From: Mesonia sp. HuA40
GTDB taxonomy: Bacteria; Bacteroidota; Bacteroidia; Flavobacteriales; Flavobacteriaceae
Length of the DNA stretch: 64,000 nucleotides
NCBI RefSeq assembly: GCF_008017835.1
Contig: NZ_VRLT01000011.1
Coordinates: 1 to 64,000, forward strand
Direction: 5' to 3'
Positions 53,510-62,368 of the stretch are shown here, one piece after another (position 1 is the stretch's first letter; each line of letters starts with the position of its first letter). The notes under the pieces were generated by a model that worked only from the letters and a program-made list of their open reading frames with translations, was not told where the DNA came from and did no database searches. Made by a program: the position numbers and the translations under genes.

Positions 53510-54901
53510 ATGAAACAGCAAACAATTAAAAGAGAAGTTTCTCTAAAAGGAGTGGGCTTGCATACAGGTAAAGAAGTAGAGCTTACTTTTAAACCAGCTC
53601 CTGCAGGTCACGGGTACGTTTTTAAGCGTAAAGACTTGGAAGGTCAGCCGCTTATCGAGGCAGACGCTAGTTATGTAAACAATACCCAGCGAGGAACTTC
53701 GTTAGAAAAAAACGGGGTGCAGATACTTACCTCTGAACACGTGTTAGCAGCTTGTGTGGGATTACAAATAGATAACTTGTTAATAGAATTAAACGCTAGT
53801 GAACCACCTATTATGGATGGTTCTTCAAAGTATTTTGTTGAGGCCTTAGAAGAAGCAGGAATAGAAGAACAAGAAGAAGAGCGCGAGTACTATATCGTAA
53901 AAGAAGTTATTTCTTATAAAGACGAAGAAACTGGTAGTGAAATTATGCTTGTGCCGTCTGAAGAATATCAAGTAACTACTATGGTAGATTTTGGCACCAA
54001 AGTTTTAGGAACCCAAAACGCCAGTATAGATAGTATTAAAGAGTTTAAAAAAGAAATAGCCGATTCAAGAACTTTTAGTTTTTTACATGAAATCGAAATG
54101 CTTTTAGATAACGGACTAATACGAGGTGGCGATTTAAATAATGCTATTGTGTATGTAGATAAGGAGTTATCTAAAGAAACTATGGGAAAGTTGCAGCAGG
54201 TTTTTAATAAAGAGAGCATATCGGTAAAACCTAATGGTATTCTTGACAACCTTACTTTACACCACCCAAATGAAGCTGCAAGACATAAATTATTAGACGT
54301 AATAGGTGATTTAGCCTTAATAGGAACACCAATTAAAGGGAAGGTAATCGCCAATAAGCCTGGCCATAAAATTAATACCGAATTCGCAAAGAGGGTAGCT
54401 AAGAAAATAAAATTAGAACGTCGTAATAAGGTTCCGAAAATCGATTTGAATACCACTCCGCTTATGGATGTGAATCAAATCATGAAAATGTTACCGCATA
54501 GACAGCCCATGCTGCTTATCGATAAAATTTTTGAACTAAGTGAAACCCATGTTACTGGCGTTAAAAACGTGACCATGAACGAAGAGTTCTTTAAAGGTCA
54601 CTTTCCTGGAGCGCCAGTTATGCCAGGAGTATTAATTGTAGAGGCCATGGCCCAAACTGGGGGGATATTAATTTTAAGCACCGTGCCCGACCCTGAAAAC
54701 TACTTGACATATTTTATGAAAATAGATAATGTTAAGTTCAAGCAAAAAGTAGTGCCTGGCGATACGCTAATTTTTAAATGTGACTTAATATCACCCATAA
54801 GACGCGGGATTTGCCATATGCAGGGTTATGCCTATGCTAACGGTAAGTTGTGTGCAGAAGCCGAACTAATGGCACAAATTGTAAAATCTAAAGAATCTTA
54901 A
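53510..54901 (+). CDS. lpxC/fabZ: bifunctional LpxC deacetylase / FabZ dehydratase fusion
   Basis: 463 aa fusion typical of Bacteroidota. The LpxC part (about 1-305) removes the acetyl group from UDP-acyl-GlcNAc, the committed lipid A step; zinc ligands are in SEHVLAA (near residue 77) and LHHPNEAARHKLLDVIGDLAL (in part). The FabZ part (about 318-463) dehydrates 3-hydroxyacyl-ACP, with His and Glu in KGHFPGAPVMPGVLIVEAMAQ (in part). Fusing the enzymes that compete for 3-hydroxyacyl-ACP may balance lipid A and phospholipid synthesis. It lies between lpxD and lpxA. Confidence 0.95.
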   Translation: MKQQTIKREVSLKGVGLHTGKEVELTFKPAPAGHGYVFKRKDLEGQPLIEADASYVNNTQRGTSLEKNGVQILTSEHVLAACVGLQIDNLLIELNASEPPIMDGSSKYFVEALEEAGIEEQEEEREYYIVKEVISYKDEETGSEIMLVPSEEYQVTTMVDFGTKVLGTQNASIDSIKEFKKEIADSRTFSFLHEIEMLLDNGLIRGGDLNNAIVYVDKELSKETMGKLQQVFNKESISVKPNGILDNLTLHHPNEAARHKLLDVIGDLALIGTPIKGKVIANKPGHKINTEFAKRVAKKIKLERRNKVPKIDLNTTPLMDVNQIMKMLPHRQPMLLIDKIFELSETHVTGVKNVTMNEEFFKGHFPGAPVMPGVLIVEAMAQTGGILILSTVPDPENYLTYFMKIDNVKFKQKVVPGDTLIFKCDLISPIRRGICHMQGYAYANGKLCAEAELMAQIVKSKES

Positions 54902-54905
54902 GATT

Positions 54906-55688
54906 ATGAATCAACCCTTAGCATACGTACATCCGGGAGCAAAAATAGCAAAGAATGTTGTGATTGAGCCTTTTACAACCATACATAACAACGTGGTTAT
55001 AGGAGAAGGCAGTTGGATAGGATCTAACGTAACCATAATGGAGGGCGCAAGAATTGGTAAAAATGTGAGTATTTTTCCAGGTGCGGTTATTTCTGCTGTT
55101 CCACAAGATAAAAAATTTAACGATGAAGACACGCTAACGATTATCGGAGACAATACGACTATTAGGGAGTGCGTTACCATTAATAGAGGAACCTCAGACC
55201 GAATGAAAACTGTTATAGGTGAGAACTGCTGGATAATGGCTTATTGCCATGTGGCTCACGATTGTGTGGTCGGCGACAACTGCATTTTTTCAAATAACAG
55301 TACCTTAGCTGGGCATATTACCGTAGGTGATCACGTTGTACTGGCTGGTATGGCTGCAGTACAGCAATTTTGCAAAATAGGAAGTCATGCTTTTATTACC
55401 GGTGGTTCTTTAGTACGCAAAGATGTTCCTCCTTTTGTGAAAGCAGCACGTGAGCCTTTATCTTACGTAGGAATCAATTCGATTGGCTTAAGAAGAAGAG
55501 GGTTTTCTACAAAAAAAATCAGAGAGATACAAAATATTTATAGAATTTTGTATCAGAAAAATTATAACAATTCTCAAGCAGTGGCAATAATAGAAGCCGA
55601 AATGGAGGCCACACCAGAGCGCGATGATATTTTAGAATTCATTAAAAATTCACAGCGAGGCATCATGAAAGGATATTTCTCAAATTAA
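54906..55688 (+). CDS. lpxA: UDP-GlcNAc acyltransferase LpxA
   Basis: 260 aa. First step of lipid A: O-acylation of UDP-GlcNAc. Hexapeptide-repeat beta-helix (about 4-190) with RECVTINRGT near residue 85 and the catalytic His in AYCHVAHDC (near residue 120). A C-terminal helical part starts near residue 195 (GINSIGLRRRGFS). Starts 4 bp after lpxC/fabZ, in the same operon. Confidence 0.95.
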   Translation: MNQPLAYVHPGAKIAKNVVIEPFTTIHNNVVIGEGSWIGSNVTIMEGARIGKNVSIFPGAVISAVPQDKKFNDEDTLTIIGDNTTIRECVTINRGTSDRMKTVIGENCWIMAYCHVAHDCVVGDNCIFSNNSTLAGHITVGDHVVLAGMAAVQQFCKIGSHAFITGGSLVRKDVPPFVKAAREPLSYVGINSIGLRRRGFSTKKIREIQNIYRILYQKNYNNSQAVAIIEAEMEATPERDDILEFIKNSQRGIMKGYFSN

Positions 55689-55696
55689 AATAAACT

Positions 55697-56260
55697 ATGG
55701 CAACAACAAGCGATATTAGAAACGGACTTTGTATTCGATACAATCACGATATTTATAAAATTGTAGAGTTTTTACACGTAAAGCCAGGAAAAGGGCCAGC
55801 TTTTGTAAGAACCAAACTTAAAAGTGTTACTACTGGGAAAACCTTAGATAATACTTTTTCGGCAGGGCATAAAATTGATGAAGTGCGTGTAGAAACGCAT
55901 AAATTTCAATTTTTATATCAAGACGGTGAATTCTATCACTTTATGAATACCGAAGATTACACCCAGATTAGATTATTAGAAGCTGCACTAGATGCTCCTA
56001 AATTACTTAAAGAAGGAGAGGTGGTAACCGTTTTAATAAATACAGAAGATAACGCTCCACTTTCGGTTGAAATGCCTCCGCATGTAGAACTTAAAGTGAC
56101 CTTTACAGAACCAGGGGTTAAAGGTAATACGGCTACAAACGCCACAAAACCTGCAACGGTTGAAACCGGAGCCGAAGTAAATGTCCCATTATTTATCAAT
56201 GAAGGCGACATTATTAAAATAGAGACAGAAAAAGGCACTTATAAAGAACGTATTAAGTAA
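55697..56260 (+). CDS. efp: elongation factor P
   Basis: 187 aa, three beta-barrel domains, rescues ribosomes stalled at polyproline. The KPGKGPAFVRTKLK loop (about 29-42) carries Lys32 at the tip that contacts the P-site tRNA. Position in the lpx operon between lpxA and the second LpxD gene is seen directly; the stop and next start overlap in TAATG. Whether the tip lysine is modified cannot be told. Confidence 0.96.
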   Translation: MATTSDIRNGLCIRYNHDIYKIVEFLHVKPGKGPAFVRTKLKSVTTGKTLDNTFSAGHKIDEVRVETHKFQFLYQDGEFYHFMNTEDYTQIRLLEAALDAPKLLKEGEVVTVLINTEDNAPLSVEMPPHVELKVTFTEPGVKGNTATNATKPATVETGAEVNVPLFINEGDIIKIETEKGTYKERIK

Positions 56261-57195
56261 TGCAGTTTCCTAAGCCTTACACCTTGGCGCAAATAGCTTC
56301 TATTTTAGACATAGAGTTTGTGGGCGATGCGGAATTTCAAATTACCGGTATCAACGAAATTCACGTAGTGACTCCGGGTGATATTGTTTTTGTAGATCAC
56401 CCTAAATACTACGATAAAGCATTGCAATCTCAAGCTAGTGTGGTGCTAATAAATAAAAAAGTAGACTGCCCAGCAGGTAAGGCGCTGTTGATATCTAAAG
56501 ATCCATTTACAGATTTTAATCGCTTAACCCAACACTTTAGGCCTTTTCAAAAATCTTACGATTCGGTAAGTACAACCGCTAAAATAGGAAATAATACCAT
56601 TATCCAACCCAATGTTTTTATTGGTAATCACGTAAAAATTGGCTCTAACTGTATAATTCACAGTAATGTGAGTATTTATGATCATACCATAATTGGCGAT
56701 AACGTAGAAATTCACGCCAACACAGTGCTGGGAGCCGCAGCTTTTTATTATAAAAATAGACCAGAGGGTTTTGATCAACTTCTATCGGGTGGTAGGGTTG
56801 TCATAGAAAACGATGTACATATTGGAGCATCTTGTACCATAGATCGAGGTGTATCTGGAGATACTATTATTCAACAAGGTGCTAAATTAGATAATCAAGT
56901 GCACGTAGGTCACGATACTCGAATAGGTAAGAAGTGCCTAATTGCCAGTCAAACTGGTATAGCCGGTTGTGTGGTGATAGAAGATGAGGTTACCTTATGG
57001 GGTCAAGTTGGTGTAAAAAGCGATGTGGTGATCAAAAAGAAAGCTGTTGTGATGGCGCAATCAGGTGTAGGTAAAAACCTAGAAGCGGGTAAAAGTTATT
57101 TCGGTTCCCCAGCAAAGGAAACAAGAACAGCTTATCGAGAAATGGCAGCATTAAAAGATTTATCAAGCCCAAAAAAAGTAAAATCCAATGAGTAA
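56260..57195 (+). CDS. LpxD-like acyltransferase (second paralogue)
   Basis: 311 aa with an N-terminal uridine-binding-like part (about 1-100) and hexapeptide repeats (TIIQPNVFIGNHVKIG and similar). The GRVVIENDVHIGASCTIDRGVSGDTII region (in part) and the HVGHDTRIGKKCLIASQTG stretch (His near residue 218) resemble LpxD. It is shorter than the first LpxD and diverges in the N-terminus. It may act on another UDP-sugar or be redundant. It ends in an 8-bp overlap with the next gene. Confidence 0.85.
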   Translation: MQFPKPYTLAQIASILDIEFVGDAEFQITGINEIHVVTPGDIVFVDHPKYYDKALQSQASVVLINKKVDCPAGKALLISKDPFTDFNRLTQHFRPFQKSYDSVSTTAKIGNNTIIQPNVFIGNHVKIGSNCIIHSNVSIYDHTIIGDNVEIHANTVLGAAAFYYKNRPEGFDQLLSGGRVVIENDVHIGASCTIDRGVSGDTIIQQGAKLDNQVHVGHDTRIGKKCLIASQTGIAGCVVIEDEVTLWGQVGVKSDVVIKKKAVVMAQSGVGKNLEAGKSYFGSPAKETRTAYREMAALKDLSSPKKVKSNE

Positions 57196-57556
57196 AAACA
57201 AAAAACAACGTATCAAACAATTATTAGAGTCTTCTTTCTATAAAAATCCCGATGCGATGAAAGAATTTTTAGCTCCCGAAATTAAAATAAAATGGATGAG
57301 TGCTCAAGGAACGCAGCACTTGGGGTATGAAGTCTTTCAAAATAAAATTGAGCAAATGGGCAAATCGTATGAAGAGCTTAATGCCGATTTTTCTCATTTA
57401 ATTGAAGAAGAAGATACCGTGGCAGGTAAATTTACTTTTTGGATGACTACTATTGAGAATCCAGATGAGGTAGATCCTGTAGCTACCTTTATGCTGTTAG
57501 CGAGATTTGAGCAGAATTTGGTGACCGAGTTAGAGTTAATGAGTGTTTTGAACTAA
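57188..57556 (+). CDS. small NTF2/SnoaL-like protein
   Basis: 122 aa single domain with the cone-like alpha/beta pattern of nuclear transport factor 2 relatives: RIKQLLESSFYKNPDAMKEFLAPEIKIKWMSAQG (in part) opens it, and a beta-rich C-terminus follows. Active-site residues are not obvious. It overlaps the LpxD-like gene by 8 bp and may be the last gene of the operon. Function unknown. Confidence 0.72.
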   Translation: MSKNKKQRIKQLLESSFYKNPDAMKEFLAPEIKIKWMSAQGTQHLGYEVFQNKIEQMGKSYEELNADFSHLIEEEDTVAGKFTFWMTTIENPDEVDPVATFMLLARFEQNLVTELELMSVLN

Positions 57557-57626
57557 TTGACTCATAGGCTGTATAATCAGTCCCTTAAAAAGAAGTCATT
57601 TTCTTTTAGAGTTTCAAGTAAAAAGT

Positions 57627-57634
57627 TAAATTTG
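57627..57634 (+). promoter_or_regulatory. sucD -7 promoter box
   Basis: TAAATTTG, 26 bases upstream of the sucD ATG. At the 19-base distance a TTT stands in place of TTG. Confidence 0.5.
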
Positions 57635-57660
57635 CAAGACAATAAATTCAAGAACAAATT

Positions 57661-58533
57661 ATGAGTGTTTTAGTAAATAAGAATTCAAATATAATCGTAC
57701 AAGGCTTCACTGGGAGTGAAGGTACTTTCCATGCCGAACAAATGATAGAATATGGTACCAATGTAGTAGGAGGAGTTACTCCTGGTAAAGGAGGGCAAAA
57801 GCACCTAGATAAGCCAGTATTCAATACGGTTGCAGAAGCGGTAAAAGAAGTGAATGCAGATACTAGTATTATTTTTGTACCGCCGGCATTTGCAGCCGAT
57901 GCTATTATGGAGGCAGCTGATGCAGGAATTAAAGTAATTATTACTATAACCGAAGGGATCCCTGTAGCCGATATGATTAAGGCTTCAGATTATATCAAAG
58001 ATAAAGATTGTAGACTTATAGGTCCAAACTGTCCAGGAGTTATTACACCAGGTGAGGCCAAAGTGGGTATTATGCCAGGTTTTGTTTTTAAACCAGGAAA
58101 TGTAGGAATTGTTTCAAAATCAGGTACTTTAACCTATGAAGCAGCAGACCAAGTGGTAAAGGAAGGACTAGGAATCACTACTGCTATTGGTATTGGAGGA
58201 GACCCTATTATTGGAACTACCACCAAAGAAGCGGTAGAATTATTAATCAATGATGATGATACCAAATGTGTGGTGATGATTGGTGAGATTGGTGGTCAAT
58301 TAGAAGCTGATGCAGCAAAATGGTACAAAGCAAGCGGTTCTAAAAAACCAATCGTAGGCTTTATTGCTGGAGAAACCGCTCCAGCAGGTAGAACAATGGG
58401 TCACGCAGGTGCCATAGTAGGAGGTAGTGAAGACACTGCTCAAGCTAAGAAGAAAATCATGAGAGAATGCGGGATTCACGTTGTGGATTCACCAGCAGAA
58501 ATCGGTAAAAAAGTAGCTGAAGTAATGGGCTAA
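57661..58533 (+). CDS. sucD: succinyl-CoA ligase alpha subunit
   Basis: 290 aa. TCA-cycle enzyme that makes succinate and ATP/GTP from succinyl-CoA, as a complex with SucB/C. The CoA-binding [14 protein letters not shown] region (near residue 16) and [12 protein letters not shown] segment lead to the catalytic phospho-His in GHAGAIVGG (near residue 252). The beta subunit gene is not adjacent here. Own promoter and terminator. Confidence 0.95.
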   Translation: MSVLVNKNSNIIVQGFTGSEGTFHAEQMIEYGTNVVGGVTPGKGGQKHLDKPVFNTVAEAVKEVNADTSIIFVPPAFAADAIMEAADAGIKVIITITEGIPVADMIKASDYIKDKDCRLIGPNCPGVITPGEAKVGIMPGFVFKPGNVGIVSKSGTLTYEAADQVVKEGLGITTAIGIGGDPIIGTTTKEAVELLINDDDTKCVVMIGEIGGQLEADAAKWYKASGSKKPIVGFIAGETAPAGRTMGHAGAIVGGSEDTAQAKKKIMRECGIHVVDSPAEIGKKVAEVMG

Positions 58534-58554
58534 TTTTTAACTGAAATAAAGAAT

Positions 58555-58587
58555 AAACCCTGCTTAAAACAAAGCAGGGTTTTTTTA
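58555..58587 (+). terminator. sucD terminator
   Basis: Eleven-bp stem AAACCCTGCTT / AAGCAGGGTTT (58555-58565 and 58572-58582), followed by T-run that merges into the fabG promoter. Confidence 0.8.
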
Positions 58588-58617
58588 TTGAAAAACTTAA
58601 ATAGATTATTATATTTG
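58588..58617 (+). promoter_or_regulatory. fabG promoter
   Basis: TTG at 58588-58590, 19-base spacer, TATATTTG at 58610-58617. An exact Bacteroidota match just after the sucD terminator. The fabG ATG is 57 bases downstream. Confidence 0.75.
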
Positions 58618-58673
58618 AGCAAAGTATTTTGCTGAATTTAGCAAATGACTTAGATAAAACAAACTTAAAAAGA

Positions 58674-59420
58674 ATGAAATTATTAGCAGGTAAAAACGCA
58701 ATTGTTACAGGAGCAAGTCGTGGTATAGGGAAAGGTATTGCCTTAGCCTTTGCTCAACAAGGCGCCAATGTAGCTTTCACCTATAGCTCATCAAAACAAG
58801 CAGCCGAAGAACTCGAAAAAGAATTACAAAGTTTAGGTGTAAAAGCCAAGGCTTACCAAAGCAATGCAGCCAATTTTGAGGAGGCTCAAAAACTGGTAGA
58901 GCAAGTTAATGAAGAATTTGATAGTATAGATATTCTGGTTAACAATGCGGGTATCACAAAAGATAATCTGCTCATGCGTATGAGCGAGGCAGATTTTGAT
59001 AAGGTGATTGAGGTGAACCTAAAGTCTATTTTTAATATGACCAAAGCGGTACAGCGTACTATGTTGAAACAACGAAAAGGAAGTATCATCAATATGAGTT
59101 CTGTAGTAGGTGTGAAAGGAAATGCTGGTCAAGCTAATTACGCAGCTTCTAAAGCAGGAATGATTGGTTTCTCGAAATCTATAGCCCTTGAGTTAGGAAG
59201 CAGAAATATTCGTAGTAACGTGATCGCACCTGGTTTTATTGAAACCGAAATGACCGATAAATTAGATGAAAAAACCGTTGAGGGTTGGAGACAGGCTATA
59301 CCTTTAAAAAGAGGTGGGTCACCCGAAGATATTGCAAACGCATGTGTTTTCCTTGGGTCTGATATGAGTGCATACATCACCGGACAAGTTATCAACGTTG
59401 ATGGCGGGATGTTAACCTAA
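58674..59420 (+). CDS. fabG: 3-oxoacyl-ACP reductase
   Basis: 248 aa from the ATG at 58674 (MKLLAGKNAIVTG); the longer frame overlaps the promoter region. Short-chain dehydrogenase with cofactor motif TGASRGIGKG (residues 12-21), NNAG and the catalytic Ser-Tyr-Lys set in NMSSVVGVKG and NYAASKAG. Acts in fatty acid elongation. It ends 4 bp before the next gene, which carries a perfect terminator-like hairpin early in its coding sequence. Confidence 0.94.
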   Translation: MKLLAGKNAIVTGASRGIGKGIALAFAQQGANVAFTYSSSKQAAEELEKELQSLGVKAKAYQSNAANFEEAQKLVEQVNEEFDSIDILVNNAGITKDNLLMRMSEADFDKVIEVNLKSIFNMTKAVQRTMLKQRKGSIINMSSVVGVKGNAGQANYAASKAGMIGFSKSIALELGSRNIRSNVIAPGFIETEMTDKLDEKTVEGWRQAIPLKRGGSPEDIANACVFLGSDMSAYITGQVINVDGGMLT

Positions 59421-59424
59421 AAGC

Positions 59425-61455
59425 ATGAGCTTAATTTCCGTATTATTTTTAGGAATAGCCGTATTGCTAAGCGCTGTAGCAGCATTGGGGTTATATTATT
59501 TTCCTAGAAAGAAAAAAAGCGTAAAACACTGGAAGTATTTTAGTGTTTTACGCTTTTTTACGGTATTGGTAGGATTGATTTTACTCATCAATCCCAAGTT
59601 TGAACAAAACCAAGTTCGTATTGAAAAACCAAATCTTGTAGTGGTTTCCGATAACTCTAAATCGGTTCGTTTTTTAAAGGGAGAAAAACAAACAAAAAGG
59701 TTTTTACAAGAATTACTTCAAGACCAAGAGATCAAAGAGGCATTTAACGTTAAATCTTTTACCTTTGATGAAGAATTGCATTTTTCTAGAACACCGGAAT
59801 TTTCGGGGAATGCAAGTGATCCTGGGAAGGCTTTAAAGCAACTTGCACGATTATACCCAGAATCCAACTCTCCACTTATTTTAATTACCGATGGCAACGC
59901 TACTCAGGGTACAGCACCTGTTTATGCCGCCAGCAAATACCAAAGCGAAATATTTCCGGTGGTGGTAGGGGATACCACCCAACACGCCGATGTTTACATC
60001 GATTTGCTCAATGTGAATCCGTATGCTTTTTTAGACCAACGTTTTCCTGTAGAAATATTTGTTAACTATCAAGGAGACGCTAGCATTCAGTCTAAATTGT
60101 TAATCAAAAAAGGTACACGAGTGGTACACGAGACAAAGCTGAGCTTTAGCGCCGATAAGCAGGGAGAACAAGTAGAGATTATGCTGCCAGCCAAGCGTAT
60201 AGGCAAACATAAATATACTGCCTCTATTACTCCAATAAATCAAGAAAAAAACATACAAAACAACCAAAGAGATTTTTATATTGAAGTGGTCGACCAGCAA
60301 TCTAAGGTGTTAATTCTTAGCAGTTTTTTGCACCCAGATTTAGGAGCGCTTAAAAAAAGCATTAATAGCAATAAACAACGCCAAGCCCATATTAAAGTAA
60401 TCGATGAGCTAAAACAAGAAGATTTAGGCGAATACACTAATTTTGTTCTATACCAACCTAATCAAAAATTTAAATGGGTATTTGATTACTTAGATAAAAC
60501 TCAAAAAAATTATGTAATGATTGGGGGTACAAAAACAGACTATAATTTTCTAAATGGGATTCAGTCTTCTTTCCGTAAAGAATTAAAAATCAATCAAAAT
60601 GAGGAGTTTCAAGCGCAATTGAATGAAAACTTTTCATTGTATCAACCCAGTAAAATCAATTTTTTAGATTATCCGCCTTTGAGCGATCAATTTGGCGAAA
60701 TAAGTAATTTGGGCAAGGGGCAGGCCTTATTGCAACAAAACATAAACGGGGTTGCTACACAGCAACCTGTAGTTTACTTTGTGGATAGTGGGCAACGTAG
60801 AATCGGACTTGTTTTTGGAGAAAATTTATGGCAGTGGCGTGTAAAGAGTTTCGCTGATTTAGCAAATTTTGAAGCATTCGATTTGTTTATAAACGACATA
60901 ATACAATTTTTAGGCGATAACAATCGTGGTGAAAGACTTAAGGTTGATATGAAGACGGTTTTTAATCAAGGCGAGCCCATTAGAATGCAGGCACAGTATG
61001 TAGATAAAAACTACCGAGAAGACGCTCAAGCTACCATAAATCTTCGAGTGGTGAAACAAGAAGACGAGTCTATAAAAAATTACAGCCTAAATTATGTAGA
61101 TGGCAATTATGTAACCAATTTAGGAGCGCTAACACCTGGTTCTTATACTTTTACCGCCCAAGTAGAGGGTGAAAATGGCTTACAAACTGGTGATTTTGTG
61201 GTAACTGCCTTTGATATAGAAGAGCAGTTTAACCATGCGCAAGTAAGCGAACTTAATAAGATTGGCGATACCTTGTATTACAGTGAAGATTTTTTATCTT
61301 TAAAAACAAAACTACTTCAAACAGATGTATACAAACCAGTACAACGTACGCTTACTAAAAAAGTAGAATTAATAGAATTCAAGTGGCTTTTAGCTTTGTG
61401 GGTGTTGTTGCTAAGTCTAGAATGGTTTTTAAGAAAGTATAACGGATTAACTTAA
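59425..61455 (+). CDS. large VWA-like membrane protein
   Basis: 676 aa. Two N-terminal helices (about 4-25 and 43-60) are followed by a von Willebrand A-like region (VVVSDNSKSVRFLKG near residue 73, LILITDGNATQG near 152). A long predicted periplasmic part and a final helix near 653-669 complete it. The family resembles the BatA-type protein at 40.5 kb. Function unknown; possibly envelope assembly or stress. A perfect 17-bp inverted repeat with loop and T-run spans codons 30-45, between the two N-terminal helices. Confidence 0.83.
   Translation: MSLISVLFLGIAVLLSAVAALGLYYFPRKKKSVKHWKYFSVLRFFTVLVGLILLINPKFEQNQVRIEKPNLVVVSDNSKSVRFLKGEKQTKRFLQELLQDQEIKEAFNVKSFTFDEELHFSRTPEFSGNASDPGKALKQLARLYPESNSPLILITDGNATQGTAPVYAASKYQSEIFPVVVGDTTQHADVYIDLLNVNPYAFLDQRFPVEIFVNYQGDASIQSKLLIKKGTRVVHETKLSFSADKQGEQVEIMLPAKRIGKHKYTASITPINQEKNIQNNQRDFYIEVVDQQSKVLILSSFLHPDLGALKKSINSNKQRQAHIKVIDELKQEDLGEYTNFVLYQPNQKFKWVFDYLDKTQKNYVMIGGTKTDYNFLNGIQSSFRKELKINQNEEFQAQLNENFSLYQPSKINFLDYPPLSDQFGEISNLGKGQALLQQNINGVATQQPVVYFVDSGQRRIGLVFGENLWQWRVKSFADLANFEAFDLFINDIIQFLGDNNRGERLKVDMKTVFNQGEPIRMQAQYVDKNYREDAQATINLRVVKQEDESIKNYSLNYVDGNYVTNLGALTPGSYTFTAQVEGENGLQTGDFVVTAFDIEEQFNHAQVSELNKIGDTLYYSEDFLSLKTKLLQTDVYKPVQRTLTKKVELIEFKWLLALWVLLLSLEWFLRKYNGLT
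59514..59559 (+). repeat. perfect 17-bp inverted repeat with T-run inside a CDS
   Basis: Arms AAAAAGCGTAAAACACT (59514-59530) and AGTGTTTTACGCTTTTT (59542-59558) are exact complements around an 11-base loop. Six T close the 3' side (59554-59559). It has the form of an intrinsic terminator or attenuator, and it lies about 90-135 bases into the open reading frame. Confidence 0.75.
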
Positions 61456-61464
61456 ATATTAAAA

Positions 61465-62280
61465 ATGGAAAAATTACCTAAAATTGCTTTACCTGCTATA
61501 TTTATTGGTGTAGTGGTATTAATTATTGTATTTAAATCAACGGTTACTATCGGCTCGGGAGAGGCAGGAGTGCTTTACAAAACTTTTGGCGGAGGTGTGG
61601 TTACAGATGAGCCCCCTATGGGTGAAGGCTTTCACTTTGTAGCGCCGTGGAATGATGTTTTTATTTATGAGGTGAGACAACAAGAAGTCTTCGAAAAAAT
61701 GAAGGTATTATCTAGCAACGGATTAGAGATAAAAATTGATGCATCGGCTTGGTTTCAACCTATTTATGGTAAATTAGGTAAATTACACCAAGAAAAAGGC
61801 GAAGATTATACGCAACGTGTTTTATTACCAGCTATACGCTCTGCAGCGCGTAGTGTGGTAGGTAGATATACACCAGAACAATTATATGCCTCAAAGAGAG
61901 ACGCCATTCAAGAAGAAATCTACACCGAGACCGAAAATATTGTAGATGATCAATACATACAACTCAACGAGATTTTAGTGCGCGATGTAACTTTGCCTCC
62001 TAGTATTAAAGATGCGATTGAGCGTAAATTAAAACAAGAGCAAGAATCTTTAGAATATGAGTTTAGACTTACCAAAGCTACCAAAGAAGCCGAGCGCCAA
62101 AAAATTGAAGCGGAAGGTAAGGCGCGTGCAAACCGTATTTTAAGCGAATCGTTAACCGATAAGGTTTTACAGGAAAAAGGAATTCAAGCAACTTTAGAGT
62201 TAGCGCGCTCAAATAATTCCAAAACAGTAATTATTGGAGGTGGTGAAACCGGAATGCCTATAATTCTTAATGACAAATAA
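61465..62280 (+). CDS. prohibitin/SPFH-domain membrane protein
   Basis: 271 aa. One N-terminal transmembrane anchor (about 7-25), then a Band 7 / SPFH domain (about 30-200; SGEAGVLYKTFGGG, VEFVAPWN-like FHFVAPWN, ARSVVGRYTPEQLY). A coiled-coil-like stretch rich in Lys/Glu/Arg follows (about 185-225). Such proteins scaffold proteases and membrane microdomains, but a partner is not seen. It ends at a strong terminator. Confidence 0.87.
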   Translation: MEKLPKIALPAIFIGVVVLIIVFKSTVTIGSGEAGVLYKTFGGGVVTDEPPMGEGFHFVAPWNDVFIYEVRQQEVFEKMKVLSSNGLEIKIDASAWFQPIYGKLGKLHQEKGEDYTQRVLLPAIRSAARSVVGRYTPEQLYASKRDAIQEEIYTETENIVDDQYIQLNEILVRDVTLPPSIKDAIERKLKQEQESLEYEFRLTKATKEAERQKIEAEGKARANRILSESLTDKVLQEKGIQATLELARSNNSKTVIIGGGETGMPIILNDK

Positions 62281-62298
62281 TAATAATTTTATTCAGTT

Positions 62299-62333
62299 AA
62301 AAACCTGTTTAATCTTTTTTAAACAGGTTTTTC
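62299..62333 (+). terminator. terminator after prohibitin-like gene
   Basis: Fourteen-bp stem AAAAACCTGTTTAA / TTAAACAGGTTTTT (62299-62312 and 62319-62332) with a 6-base loop. Confidence 0.85.
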
Positions 62334-62368
62334 TTTGTTATAATTAACCTAAAAGTAACTTTTATATC

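Noticed and set aside
53968-54456. 162-codon open frame antisense to lpxC/fabZ
   Set aside because: It lies wholly within a well-supported gene on the other strand and has no recognised family. Its Ser/Leu/Ile-rich composition is that of a shadow frame.
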